From the NCBI RefSeq assembly GCF_028290625.1, contig NZ_JAQGJM010000037.1, forward strand, positions 1 to 64,000: a stretch of DNA of 64,000 nucleotides. Direction: 5' to 3'. Within the stretch, counting starts at the first letter, position 1. Each line of letters starts with the position of its first letter. A program made the translations under genes and the position numbers. Below the pieces are notes generated by a model. The model searched no databases. It had not been told where the DNA came from and saw only the letters and a list, made by a program, of their open reading frames with translations. This document shows positions 26,379 to 35,262 of the stretch, piece by piece. Origin of the DNA: Devosia sp. Lineage in GTDB: Bacteria > Pseudomonadota > Alphaproteobacteria > Rhizobiales > Devosiaceae.

Positions 26379-26575
26379 GTCATCCTCCTGAACATTGGTG
26401 AGGCGGCGATGCGGGCGGGATAAGGGCTCGGCTACCGTTTCGTTAGTCAGGTGGGAAACCGGAAAAACCCTCCTGTTCCCTCTGCCGCCATGTCCGGTTG
26501 ACGCGCATCGCTGCCTCGATCACCACAACCGCGAAGGCCAAAAATTGTTCCCCATAGTCCGGTGGCGCACCAAAG

Positions 26576-27148
26576 TCAGGCGGCGGGGATCGGTTTGCTC
26601 AGAAACGGCGAGCCGCGCAGCACGTAGCGCCACGGCGTGTCGACACCCTTGGTGAGACCGATGCGCGGACCGGTGGCGATATCGGCCACGGCGGATGCCG
26701 GCAGCAGCGTGAAGGGCGCTTCGTCGAGTGCCATGGCATTCTGCGCGATCGTTATCCCCAATGCCTGGCAGAGCTTGCCGGGGCCGGAACAAAGCTGGCG
26801 CGCCGCCAGCCCACCGCGTCGTTCCGCCATCGCGTCGAGACCATGGGTCGGTTGCAGTGCCCGGATCAGTACGGCGCTGCCAGGCCGGCAGACGAAGTTG
26901 AGGCACCAGTGAATGCCGTAGATCTTGTAGACATAGGCGTGGCCGGCCGGGCCAAACATGGCCGCGTTGCGCGGCGTCGGGCCGTTGAAGGTGTGGGAGG
27001 CCGGATCGGAGGGATCGTAGGCCTCGGTTTCGACGATAACGCCGCCCACGCCATCGACCAAAAGCGTGGTGCCGATGAGGTCGCGCGCCACCTCCAGCAT
27101 GGGGCGGTCGAAGAAGGAGCGATCGAGGGGGACGATTTCGTGCGACAT
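26576..27148 (-). CDS. DNA-3-methyladenine glycosylase (Mpg/AAG family)
   Basis: A 190-residue monofunctional base-excision glycosylase of the mammalian AAG type that removes alkylated and deaminated purines. Diagnostic segments are ARDLIGTTLLVD, VETEAYDPSDPASHTFNGPT with the catalytic Glu in ETEAY, the intercalating-loop region HAYVYKIYGIHWCLNFVC, and GPGKLCQALGI. The start at 27148 gives a standard N-terminus; a frame to 27169 is also open. Isolated gene. Confidence 0.95.
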   Translation of the reverse strand: MSHEIVPLDRSFFDRPMLEVARDLIGTTLLVDGVGGVIVETEAYDPSDPASHTFNGPTPRNAAMFGPAGHAYVYKIYGIHWCLNFVCRPGSAVLIRALQPTHGLDAMAERRGGLAARQLCSGPGKLCQALGITIAQNAMALDEAPFTLLPASAVADIATGPRIGLTKGVDTPWRYVLRGSPFLSKPIPAA

Positions 27149-27238
27149 GCTTCGCTTTTGCGCAGCCAAAGGCGCGGCGTCAAGCTAGCATGAACTCCGG
27201 GCCGGCTGGCGCGTTGTGCCCGCTCCAAGGAGACTGCA

Positions 27239-27490
27239 ATGACCAGGATTACCTATGATATCGTCGAGCACGATGGTGGCTTCGCCTACAAGGTGGGCGA
27301 CGTGTTCTCCGAAACCTTCCCCACCCACAAGGCCGCACACGAGGCCGCTGCCCAGGCCGCGCAGCGCCAGCAGGTTTCCGGCACCTCGACGGGCATCGAA
27401 TACGAAACCCGCGACGGCGTCTGGCACCAGGAAGTCGCCGAGGGCGAAGACCGCCCCGAAGCCGTGGTGGAAGATAATCTCAAAGACTAG
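27239..27490 (+). CDS. DUF2188 domain protein
   Basis: An 83-residue protein with the DUF2188 layout: an N-terminal beta-hairpin (ITYDIVEHDGGFAYKVGDV), THKAAHEAAAQAAQ helix (the family consensus has T+eeAi..a...A) and a strand with IEYETRDGVWH. Function unknown; the fold is used in small stress-related proteins. The Shine-Dalgarno (AAGGAG) lies just before the ATG. Its stop shares CTAG with that of treY on the other strand. Confidence 0.8.
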   Translation: MTRITYDIVEHDGGFAYKVGDVFSETFPTHKAAHEAAAQAAQRQQVSGTSTGIEYETRDGVWHQEVAEGEDRPEAVVEDNLKD

Positions 27491-29979
27491 ACCGAGCGCC
27501 AAACCGCGACCGACAGGGCGGCCAGTGCCGCGCTGTCGGGCACGCTCGCTGCCCCGGTGAAGGCATCCTGCCACTGGGTCGACGCCAGGGCTTCCGGCAA
27601 TTTCAGCTCACCTTCCGGCGCAATCCACGGATGCAACGCCACTGCCGCGAGCAGCGATTGTCCTTCGCGCCGCCGCAGAAACGCGACGATATGATCGCCC
27701 GCCGCAACCGGCTCATACGAGCCCTGGGCGAACAGCTCGGGATCATCGCTCCGCAGGCGCAGCAGCCTCTCGATCACCTGCAATTTCACTGACCCATCAC
27801 GCCAATTGGCGATATCGAGCGGCGCATCGGCATTGTCGAGCATCTGCCAGCGCGCGACGAAATCGACCGGTCGGCGATTGTCCGGGTCGACCATGCTCTG
27901 CTCCCAAAGTTCGGCGCCCTGATAGATATCGGGCACACCGGGAGCGGTGAGCTTGAGTACCACCTGAGCCAACCCAATGCGCGCACCCTGCTCACCAATG
28001 CCGGCCGCGAAAAGGCGGAAGGCGGCGAGAAAGCCGTTGTCCGGCGTATCGGCCAGTGCCGCATCCATCAGCCCGGTCAGCGCCGTCTCATAACTCTCGT
28101 TCGGTTTTGTCCAACTGGAATTGACCCGCGCTTCGCGCACCGATTTCTGCATCGCCGCCTGGAGCCGCTGGCGGAACTGGTCGAGCGCGGCCGGCGGCAG
28201 CTCGCCGGTTTCCGGAAATTCCGTCGGCCAGGCGCCAACCAGCATCTGGAAGAAATACCAGAGTTCATTGCGGGTGATGCCCTCGGCCGCCGGGCCGAGC
28301 AAGGCCGTCCATTCATCCACGGCGGCTTTCCAAGCGTCAGTGTTGCCGGACAGCGTCAAAATGCGAGCGCGCGTATCCTCTCCGCGCTTGGTATCGTGGC
28401 TCGACGTGGTCAGCATGGCATGGGGAAACTGTGCCAGCCGCGTCGCGTTGAAATCGTGAAACGCCGCGACGCCGATATTGAGCCGATCCGGCCGCTCGCC
28501 GACATCGTTCAAGGCAATCATACGGTTATCGCGATAGAGCGCCGTGTCCTCGAGCCCCTTGGCCATTACCGGCCCGGTAAACTGCTGCAGCCGCAGCACG
28601 AACTCCAAACCGTCCTGCTCGGCCGGGTCGGCAATCAGATCGGCCAGAAAATCGAACACTGCAGGGTCCAGCGTCGGGGCGTCGCGCCGCGCTTCAAGCA
28701 ACGCCACGCCGACATTGCGCCGATCGATTTCGCTGCTGCCGTCACCGTCGACGTAGCTGCGATAGACCGGCATATGGGCAACCAGCACCCTGATCGCATT
28801 GCGCAAACCGTTGCGGGTGAGATCGCTGGTGGCGTTCTTTCCCTCCGCAATCGCGCGCGCCAAGGTCGCAATTCGGTCGAGCTCGGCACCCATTTCGGTG
28901 TCGATGATGGTCAGCTTCGCCTCAAGCTCGATCTCGGTAAAAGCCCGACGCTCATCAGTGAGGTCTTCATAGGCCCGGCTCAGCCCGACCTCGCCAGCAG
29001 GATCACTGCCCAGCGTAGTCAAATGAGCAGAAAACTCGTACCCCGTCGTGCCATCGACACCCCAATCGGCCCGCAACTGCTCATGTGGCGCCAGGATTTT
29101 CTCAACCACCAGATAGATCGGCCGCGGTGACTTCTCGCGCAGTTTCGTGACGTAGGCCTTGGGATCACGCAGCCCGTCGATGTGATCGATGCGCAGCCCA
29201 TCGACCAGCCCCTCATCGATCAACTGGAAGATCAGCGCATGGGTGTGGTCGAACACGTCAGCTTCTTCGATACGAATGCCGGCCAGTTCGTTGACGATGA
29301 AAAAGCGCCGATAATTGATATCGTCGACCGCTACCGAATAGCGCGCCACCCGCCAATGCTGCTGCTTGACCAATTGGTCGAGGCGGACCTTGTCCGCGTT
29401 GATGGCATCGACTTCAACGGAAGCAGGATAGGTCTTGGGATCGAGCGGCAGCAGGTTGGCGTCATCGACCCAGATGGCAAAGCTATTGGTATCTGCCGAG
29501 AATTTCAGCACGAGGCGCCCCTGCTCCAGCGCCTCGCCATAGGAGCAACCCAGCACCGGCACGAGGACCTTCCCGCTCAGGCTGGTATCGGCAGGGGTCC
29601 AGTCGATATCGAACCAATGCGCGTAGCGGCTGCCCTGCCCCAGCTTCAGCACATCGAGCCAATAAGCATTCTCAGTGCCGCCAATCCCCATATGGTTGGG
29701 CACGAAATCGAGGATAATCCCCATTTCGCGCTCACGCGCTACCGTCGCGAGCCGCCGAAAATCGTCCAGCGTGCCGAGTTCGGGATTGATCTCGCGATGC
29801 TCCACCGTGTCATAGCCGTGCGTGCTGCCGGCACGCGCCCGCAGGATCGGCGACAGGTACAGGTGGCTGATGCCGAGCCGGCCGAGGTAGGGCACCAGCG
29901 CCAGCGCCTCGGCAAAGCCGAAATCCTTGTTCAACTGCAGCCGGTAGGTGGCGCGCGGAACGGCGGCGGGCGTGATCAT
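27487..29979 (-). CDS. treY: Maltooligosyl trehalose synthase
   Basis: TreY rearranges the reducing-end alpha-1,4 bond of maltooligosaccharides to alpha-1,1, the first step of the TreY/TreZ trehalose pathway. The 830-residue length fits. Features of this GH13 subfamily are the start TYRLQLNKDFGF, YDTVEHREINPELG, DFVPNHMG, the nucleophile region GLRIDHIDGLRDP, the acid region YLVVEKIL and DGTTGYEF, and the C-terminal PGVPDIYQGAE. A frame continues to 30213, but the ATG at 29979 starts the domain. The expected partner TreZ and glycogen genes are not in the window. dadA is divergent. Confidence 0.95.
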   Translation of the reverse strand: MITPAAVPRATYRLQLNKDFGFAEALALVPYLGRLGISHLYLSPILRARAGSTHGYDTVEHREINPELGTLDDFRRLATVAREREMGIILDFVPNHMGIGGTENAYWLDVLKLGQGSRYAHWFDIDWTPADTSLSGKVLVPVLGCSYGEALEQGRLVLKFSADTNSFAIWVDDANLLPLDPKTYPASVEVDAINADKVRLDQLVKQQHWRVARYSVAVDDINYRRFFIVNELAGIRIEEADVFDHTHALIFQLIDEGLVDGLRIDHIDGLRDPKAYVTKLREKSPRPIYLVVEKILAPHEQLRADWGVDGTTGYEFSAHLTTLGSDPAGEVGLSRAYEDLTDERRAFTEIELEAKLTIIDTEMGAELDRIATLARAIAEGKNATSDLTRNGLRNAIRVLVAHMPVYRSYVDGDGSSEIDRRNVGVALLEARRDAPTLDPAVFDFLADLIADPAEQDGLEFVLRLQQFTGPVMAKGLEDTALYRDNRMIALNDVGERPDRLNIGVAAFHDFNATRLAQFPHAMLTTSSHDTKRGEDTRARILTLSGNTDAWKAAVDEWTALLGPAAEGITRNELWYFFQMLVGAWPTEFPETGELPPAALDQFRQRLQAAMQKSVREARVNSSWTKPNESYETALTGLMDAALADTPDNGFLAAFRLFAAGIGEQGARIGLAQVVLKLTAPGVPDIYQGAELWEQSMVDPDNRRPVDFVARWQMLDNADAPLDIANWRDGSVKLQVIERLLRLRSDDPELFAQGSYEPVAAGDHIVAFLRRREGQSLLAAVALHPWIAPEGELKLPEALASTQWQDAFTGAASVPDSAALAALSVAVWRSV

Positions 29980-30141
29980 GGATGCACTTTCGCAAGCGGT
30001 GGGTCGCAGCCGCAACGGCCCGCAGACCGTAAGGTTGCGGCCCTGCTCTGCGGACAGGTGCGCCAGCGCATTTCTGCAATTGCGCGGCGTCACGCCCAAG
30101 GCCACTATCGCCTTCAAAGAGGCACCGGAGAGCGTCGCGTC

Positions 30142-31392
30142 ATGAAAGTCATAGTCCTTGGCGGCGGCGTTATCGGGGTCACCTCGGCCTACTATCTGGC
30201 CAAGGCCGGGCACGAGGTTGAAGTCATCGAACGCCAGCCAGGGGTCGCGCTGGAAACCAGCTTCGCCAATGCGGGGGAAGTCTCACCCGGCTATGCGTCG
30301 CCCTGGGCTGCGCCGGGCATTCCGCGCAAGGCGGTCAAATGGCTTTTGATGAAGCATCCGCCGCTGATCGTCAAAGCGGTCGCCGACCCCTACATGGTGC
30401 GCTGGATGGTCCAAGTGCTGACCAATTGCACCGCCGGACGCTACGCAATCAACAAGGCGCGCATGGTGCGGGTCGCCGAATATTCGCGCGACGTGCTCAA
30501 GGTGCTGCGCGCCGATACCGGCATCACCTATGACGAGCGCATGCAGGGCACGCTGCAACTGTTCCGCACCCAGCATCAGGTGGACGACGCCCACAAGGAC
30601 ATCGAAGTGCTGGCTCAATACGGCGTGGCCTATGAGGTGCTCGACAAGGCCGGCTGCATCGCTGCCGAACCAGGCCTTGGCGCCTCCGACGCCCCGATTG
30701 CCGGCGGCCTGCGCCTGCCCGGCGACGAAACCGGCGATTGCCATATCTTCACCACCAAGCTGGCCGCGATGGCAGCCGAATTGGGCGTGGTGTTCCGCTA
30801 CGGCGTGACCATCAACGGGTTGGATGTGCAGGGCGGCGCAGTCACGGGCGTGCAGACCAGCGCCGGCCGCATCACCGGCGATCGCTACATCATGGCGATG
30901 GGCAGCTTTTCGCCCAGGCTTGGACGCACGATCGGGATCGATCTGCCGATCTACCCGGTCAAGGGCTACTCCATCACCGCGCCGATCGTGGACGCGGCCA
31001 CTGCACCTGTCTCGACGGTTCTAGACGAGAGCTACAAGATCGCCATTACCCGCCTGGGCGACCGTATCCGCGTCGGCGGCATGGCGGAACTGTCGGGCTA
31101 TAATTCCGACCTATCGCCACATCGCAAGGAAACCCTGGCCTTCGTCGTCAACCAGCTATTCCCCGGCGCCGGCGATACCGCGAAGGCGACATTCTGGACC
31201 GGCATGCGGCCGATGACGCCCGACAGTACGCCGATCATCGGGGTCAGCAAGTTGCCCAATCTCTACATCAACAGCGGCCATGGCACGCTGGGCTGGACCA
31301 TGGCCTGCGGCTCGGCGCGGGTGATGACCGACATGATCTCGGGCACCAAGCCGGATATCGATATCAGCGATCTGGGACCGGGCCGCTATTGA
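30142..31392 (+). CDS. dadA: D-amino acid dehydrogenase small subunit
   Basis: DadA oxidises D-amino acids, typically D-alanine, to 2-oxo acids and passes electrons to the respiratory chain. The 416-residue flavoprotein has the FAD-binding GGGVIG with AYYLAKAGHEVEVIE, the DadA-typical ETSFANAGEVSPGYASPWAAPG, and a C-terminal GMRPMTPDSTPIIG plus NSGHGTLGWTMACGS. Start ATG at 30142. It is not followed by an alanine racemase (dadX); cydAB are next, about 175 nt downstream, so quinol produced here could feed that oxidase, as inference. Confidence 0.94.
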   Translation: MKVIVLGGGVIGVTSAYYLAKAGHEVEVIERQPGVALETSFANAGEVSPGYASPWAAPGIPRKAVKWLLMKHPPLIVKAVADPYMVRWMVQVLTNCTAGRYAINKARMVRVAEYSRDVLKVLRADTGITYDERMQGTLQLFRTQHQVDDAHKDIEVLAQYGVAYEVLDKAGCIAAEPGLGASDAPIAGGLRLPGDETGDCHIFTTKLAAMAAELGVVFRYGVTINGLDVQGGAVTGVQTSAGRITGDRYIMAMGSFSPRLGRTIGIDLPIYPVKGYSITAPIVDAATAPVSTVLDESYKIAITRLGDRIRVGGMAELSGYNSDLSPHRKETLAFVVNQLFPGAGDTAKATFWTGMRPMTPDSTPIIGVSKLPNLYINSGHGTLGWTMACGSARVMTDMISGTKPDIDISDLGPGRY

Positions 31393-31568
31393 TCTGGGCC
31401 AGTGCAAGCAGGAGCGATCACCCGACCCAGTATTCATTGCCCAAGCGGCCAGCGTCCTCTTTGTCGCGCGTCACCATGACCCGCGTCACCTTGCCGATGG
31501 CGCCGGGCTGAACTGTGGTCTAGCCTGCAGAGGGCGATCTTGATTGGCCAAGCAACTGGAGGGACACC

Positions 31569-32981
31569 ATGTTTTTGGGCCTTGATGCTGAAACCCTGGC
31601 GCGTATCCAGTTCGCTTTCACCATCTCCTTCCACTTCATCTTCCCCTCCTTCTCGATCGGGCTGGCGAGCTTCCTGGCCATGCTGGAAGCGCTGTGGCTG
31701 ATCAAGAAGGACGACGCGTATCTGCGCCTGTTCGACTACTGGAAAACCATCTTCGCCATCGTCTTCGGCATGGGCGTGGTGACCGGCATCGTCATGAGCT
31801 ACCAGTTCGGCACCAATTGGGCGGTGTTTTCGGACCGGGCCGGGCCCGTGATCGGTCCGCTCATGGGCTATGAAGTGCTGACCGCGTTTTTCCTTGAAGC
31901 CGGCTTCCTCGGCATCATGCTGTTCGGGCGCAAAAGGGTCGGGGTCGGGCTGCATTTTTTTGCCACCTGCATGGTTGCCATCGGCACGCTGATTTCGGCA
32001 ACCTGGATCATTGCCGCCAATAGCTGGATGCAGACCCCGCAGGGCTACAGCATCAACGATGTCGGCCAGTTTATCCCCGTCGACTGGTGGGCGATCATCT
32101 TCAATCCGTCTTTCCCCTATCGGCTGGTGCACACTGTGCTGGCGTCGTTCCTGACCACGGCCTTCGCGGTCGGCGCGGTGGGTGCGTGGCACCTGCTCAA
32201 GAACAAGAACAACCATCCGGCGCGGATCATCTTTTCCATGGCGATGTGGATGGCGGCCCTCGTGACGCCGGTCCAGATTTTCGTCGGCGACCAGCACGGG
32301 CTCAATACGCTGGAGCATCAGCCGGCCAAGATCGCCGCCATGGAGGGCCATTACGAGACCCGCAAGGGCGCGCCGCTGATCCTGTTCGGCATTCCGGACG
32401 ACGCGGCGGAGGAGACTCGTTTCGCCATCGAAATTCCCAAACTTGGCTCACTGCTGCTGACCCATGAGCTGGACGGCGAGGTCAAGGGCCTCAAGAACTG
32501 GGCGCCCGAAGACCGGCCCAAGGCGCTGATCCCGTTCTTCACCTTCCGCATCATGGTGGGGCTGGGCGTGCTGATGCTGCTGGTGGGCGCCTGGTCGATC
32601 CTGGCGCGCATTCGCGGCAAGCTTTACGACTGGAAATGGCTGCATCGCGCGGCCTGGGTGATGGGCCCCTCAGGGTTCGTCGCCGTACTGGCCGGCTGGT
32701 ACACGACCGAGGTCGGGCGGCAGCCGTACACCATCTACGGGCTGATGCGCACATCTGAGAGCCTGTCGCCGGTTTCGGCGCCGGCCGTGGGCACCTCCTT
32801 GATCGCCTTTATCGTGGTCTACTTCGTCGTCTTCGGCGCGGGCGTGCTTTACCTGCTGCAATTGATGCGCCGGCCGCTGGTGAGTGACGAACACGAGCTG
32901 AACAAGGGTCCGGTCAAGGCCGCGGGCATCAATCCGGGACCGGCACAAGACGCGCCGATAGGAGCTGCAAATGATCCTTGA
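31569..32981 (+). CDS. cydA: Cytochrome bd-type quinol oxidase subunit I (cyanide-insensitive type)
   Basis: CydA carries the hemes and quinol site of the bd oxidase, which reduces oxygen to water in the membrane. The 470-residue protein has about nine helices: a heme ligand His near residue 22 (FHFIFPSFSIG), the GxxxG-type core, and a short Q-loop (GDQHGLNTLEHQPAK) as in the CioA branch. The late motif reads GWYTTEVGRQPY, where most relatives have W instead of Y. The start follows GGAGGG. The gene overlaps cydB by 11 nt. No cydDC assembly exporter is next to it. Confidence 0.95.
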   Translation: MFLGLDAETLARIQFAFTISFHFIFPSFSIGLASFLAMLEALWLIKKDDAYLRLFDYWKTIFAIVFGMGVVTGIVMSYQFGTNWAVFSDRAGPVIGPLMGYEVLTAFFLEAGFLGIMLFGRKRVGVGLHFFATCMVAIGTLISATWIIAANSWMQTPQGYSINDVGQFIPVDWWAIIFNPSFPYRLVHTVLASFLTTAFAVGAVGAWHLLKNKNNHPARIIFSMAMWMAALVTPVQIFVGDQHGLNTLEHQPAKIAAMEGHYETRKGAPLILFGIPDDAAEETRFAIEIPKLGSLLLTHELDGEVKGLKNWAPEDRPKALIPFFTFRIMVGLGVLMLLVGAWSILARIRGKLYDWKWLHRAAWVMGPSGFVAVLAGWYTTEVGRQPYTIYGLMRTSESLSPVSAPAVGTSLIAFIVVYFVVFGAGVLYLLQLMRRPLVSDEHELNKGPVKAAGINPGPAQDAPIGAANDP

Positions 32982-33975
32982 TCTCCCCTTCATCTGGGCG
33001 GCGCTGATCGCCTTCGTGGTGCTGACCTACGTGATCCTGGACGGGTTCGACCTCGGCGTCGGCATCCTGTTCCCGCTGTTTCCCGCCCGGCATGATCGCG
33101 ACGTCATGACCAATTCGGTCGCCCCGGTGTGGGACGGCAACGAGACCTGGCTGGTGCTGGGTGGTGGCGGCCTTATGGCGGTGTTCCCGCTGGCCTATGC
33201 GATCATCTTCCCGGCGCTGTATATGCCCATTATGCTGATGCTGCTGGGCCTGGTGTTCCGCGGTGTCGCCTTCGAATTCCGCTGGCGTTCGGGCCGTTGG
33301 ATCCACCTGTGGGACTGGGGCTTTTCCATCGGCTCGATGGTGGCGGGGTTTACCCAGGGCATCGCGCTGGGCGCCCTGGTGCAGGGCATCAAGGTCGAAG
33401 GCCGCGCCTATGCGGGCGGCTGGTGGGACTGGCTGACCTCGTTCAGCGTGTTGACTGGCGTGGCCGTGGTCATCGGCTATGCGCTGCTGGGTGCCACCTG
33501 GCTCAACCTCAAGACCAGCGGCCAATTGCAGGCTCACGCCCGCCGGATCGCCCTGGTGACGGCCGCGATCACCGTCGGCCTGATCGGCGTGGTGAGCATT
33601 TGGACCTCCACTCTCAACCCGGTCTATTTCGAGCGCTGGTTCGGCTTTCCGACGGCCTTCTTCTCCTCGATCGTGCCCCTGCTGCTGGCGGTGTGCAGCT
33701 TCGGGCTCTGGCATGGCCTGACGCATGACAAGCATCTACAGCCGTTCCTGGCGGCGCTGGGCCTGTTCGTGCTGAGCTTTGCCGGCATCGGCATCAGCTT
33801 TTACCCCTTCATCATTCCGGGGGCGCTGACCTTCGAGGCCGCCGCGGCGCCGGACAGTTCGCTGCAATTCCTGCTGGTGGGCGCCGTCGTGCTGGTGCCG
33901 ATCATTCTGATCTACACCGGCTACGCCTATTGGGTGTTCCGTGGCAAAATCGACCCGCAGGAGGGCTATCACTGA
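32971..33975 (+). CDS. cydB: Cytochrome bd-type quinol oxidase subunit II
   Basis: The 334-residue CydB partner with about eight or nine membrane helices. Diagnostic segments are YVILDGFDLGVGILFPL near the N-terminus, APVWDGNETWLVLGGGGLMAVFPLAY, and EFRWRSGRW with GFTQGIALGALVQGI. The start codon lies inside the last codons of cydA and the stop overlaps the start of cydX (TGATG), so all three are translated together. Confidence 0.96.
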   Translation: MILDLPFIWAALIAFVVLTYVILDGFDLGVGILFPLFPARHDRDVMTNSVAPVWDGNETWLVLGGGGLMAVFPLAYAIIFPALYMPIMLMLLGLVFRGVAFEFRWRSGRWIHLWDWGFSIGSMVAGFTQGIALGALVQGIKVEGRAYAGGWWDWLTSFSVLTGVAVVIGYALLGATWLNLKTSGQLQAHARRIALVTAAITVGLIGVVSIWTSTLNPVYFERWFGFPTAFFSSIVPLLLAVCSFGLWHGLTHDKHLQPFLAALGLFVLSFAGIGISFYPFIIPGALTFEAAAAPDSSLQFLLVGAVVLVPIILIYTGYAYWVFRGKIDPQEGYH

Positions 33976-34088
33976 TGACGACGCAAGCACTCGGATCGCG
34001 GCTGTTGTGGTTCGTGGGCCTCTGGGTCGGTGGGGTCGCGACCGTTGCGATTATCGGCCTCGCGATCAAGCTGATGCTCGGCCACTAG
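33975..34088 (+). CDS. cydX: CydX-type small subunit of bd oxidase
   Basis: A 37-residue single-helix protein whose ATG overlaps the cydB stop (TGATG). It has the layout of CydX/YbgT-like subunits: a short polar start, a conserved LLWFVGLWVGG membrane helix, and a short basic tail ending LMLGH. CydX stabilises the CydAB complex in E. coli. Too short for most gene finders; the position after cydB makes the call solid. Confidence 0.85.
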   Translation: MTTQALGSRLLWFVGLWVGGVATVAIIGLAIKLMLGH

Positions 34089-34094
34089 AATAGA

Positions 34095-34117
34095 GCGCCG
34101 GTGACAAGCACCGGCGC
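34095..34117 (-). terminator. Shared hairpin between cydX and the convergent secreted protein gene
   Basis: GCGCCGGTG (34095-34103) and CACCGGCGC (34109-34117) form a perfect 9-bp stem with a 5-nt loop, seven bases after the cydX stop and ten bases from the stop of the opposite gene. On the minus strand a weak T-rich tail follows (TCTATTCTAG), so it may terminate both transcripts. Confidence 0.6.
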
Positions 34118-34126
34118 GCCAATGTG

Positions 34127-34612
34127 TCAGTTGATGCGTCGGGCCACGATGGTGACCGGACGCGCATTGCCGGCCGTCGGCGTATAGGTGCAGCGCAGGG
34201 CGCCGATCGCCGGCAGGTCGGGAACGATGATCCGCGCCAGGATGCCGGCAAACAGCCCGGTGCCACGGCAAGACATGCGGTCGGCGCTCCAGGCGACGCC
34301 ATTGCCACAGGACGAGCGGCGCAGGTTGATGCTGACATCGCGACCCTGGGCCGACCAGTTGAGGCGGCCATTGCACTCGACGCCACGCCCGGTGACCGTA
34401 TAGGTGCCGCGCTGCTCGAGGCAGAACACCATGCGATAGGGGCCATAGAGCCGCTCGGTAACGCGGTAGCAGCCGGACAGCAGCGCACCGCCCGGAACAT
34501 CGGGCACGATCACCCTGGTGTCGGCACTTTGCGCCATCACCGGCGGGGCGAGGCCGCCGACGGTGAGACCAAGGGCAATCAAGGCGAGTTGGAGAAGCTT
34601 CATCAGACGCAT
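34127..34612 (-). CDS. Secreted Cys-rich protein of unknown function
   Basis: A 161-residue protein with a signal peptide (hydrophobic 5-20, cleaved after VMA near 27). The mature 134 residues contain six Cys (GCYRV, VFCLE, VECNG, SSCGNG, MSCRG, LRCTY), enough for three disulfides, and several Arg. No membrane anchor follows, so it is probably periplasmic or released. No family recognised. Confidence 0.75.
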   Translation of the reverse strand: MRLMKLLQLALIALGLTVGGLAPPVMAQSADTRVIVPDVPGGALLSGCYRVTERLYGPYRMVFCLEQRGTYTVTGRGVECNGRLNWSAQGRDVSINLRRSSCGNGVAWSADRMSCRGTGLFAGILARIIVPDLPAIGALRCTYTPTAGNARPVTIVARRIN

Positions 34613-34709
34613 GGCAGACCTCCCTGTGCACGACGCTGGGCGACAGCCGCCCGTGTTCCGTCAAGCCGGAGAATAGTTTAGCAGCGCCGCGACCTTGTCG
34701 CCACCCCGC

Positions 34710-35237
34710 CTAAACCGCCGACGGTTCCGCATCGGGAGGCGGCAGCGGCTCGGATGGATAGCGGATATCGGCGATGCGGACCCCGAGATAGACAATGCCG
34801 ATACTCACGACCGCGCCTATCAGCACGACGCCGAGCGACAGCCAGGGCCGGTAGAACAGCCAGACAAACGCAATGGTCAGCGCGCCGAGCCCCAGCCCGA
34901 GCGCGGTAGCGAAAATGGCCGTGCCGAACCGCACCATGGCGCCGAACCCCGAGCTCAGACTGGCGATGGCGGCAAGCGGCCCGCCGAGCAGCATGAAACC
35001 GGCCATCAGCCCGATGATTGCCAGGGGCCGAATGGTCCAGACGAGGATGTTGGGATTGGCCAATATCGGCGCACTCCCCAGCGCCAGTGCCCGTTCTGCT
35101 TGCAGCAAGCCGATTTCGTTCCAGGACAGCAGCGCCACCATGCCGACGATCAGCGCAAGGCCGACCACGACGCCGATCAAGGATCGCAAGATGCCGCCAA
35201 GCCAGGAGTCGATCTTGGAGGAGATGCGGCGGCTCAC
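34710..35237 (-). CDS. Shortened TMEM43-like membrane protein
   Basis: A 175-residue membrane protein with four predicted helices. The start SWLGGILRSLIGVVVGLAL, then LLSWNE and a LALGS segment, looks like the first helix and signature of the TMEM43 (DUF1625) family, and the last 110 residues (RPLAIIGLMAGFMLLGGPLA ... FVWLFYRPW) like its three C-terminal helices. The large extracytoplasmic loop of about 200 residues that full-length members have between these parts is absent. The reading frame is intact, so this is either a real short form or an in-frame deletion. It follows cutC by 25 nt, probably in the same transcript. Confidence 0.65.
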   Translation of the reverse strand: MSRRISSKIDSWLGGILRSLIGVVVGLALIVGMVALLSWNEIGLLQAERALALGSAPILANPNILVWTIRPLAIIGLMAGFMLLGGPLAAIASLSSGFGAMVRFGTAIFATALGLGLGALTIAFVWLFYRPWLSLGVVLIGAVVSIGIVYLGVRIADIRYPSEPLPPPDAEPSAV

Positions 35238-35262
35238 GGACGGTCCTCCCAGCTTGATGCGA

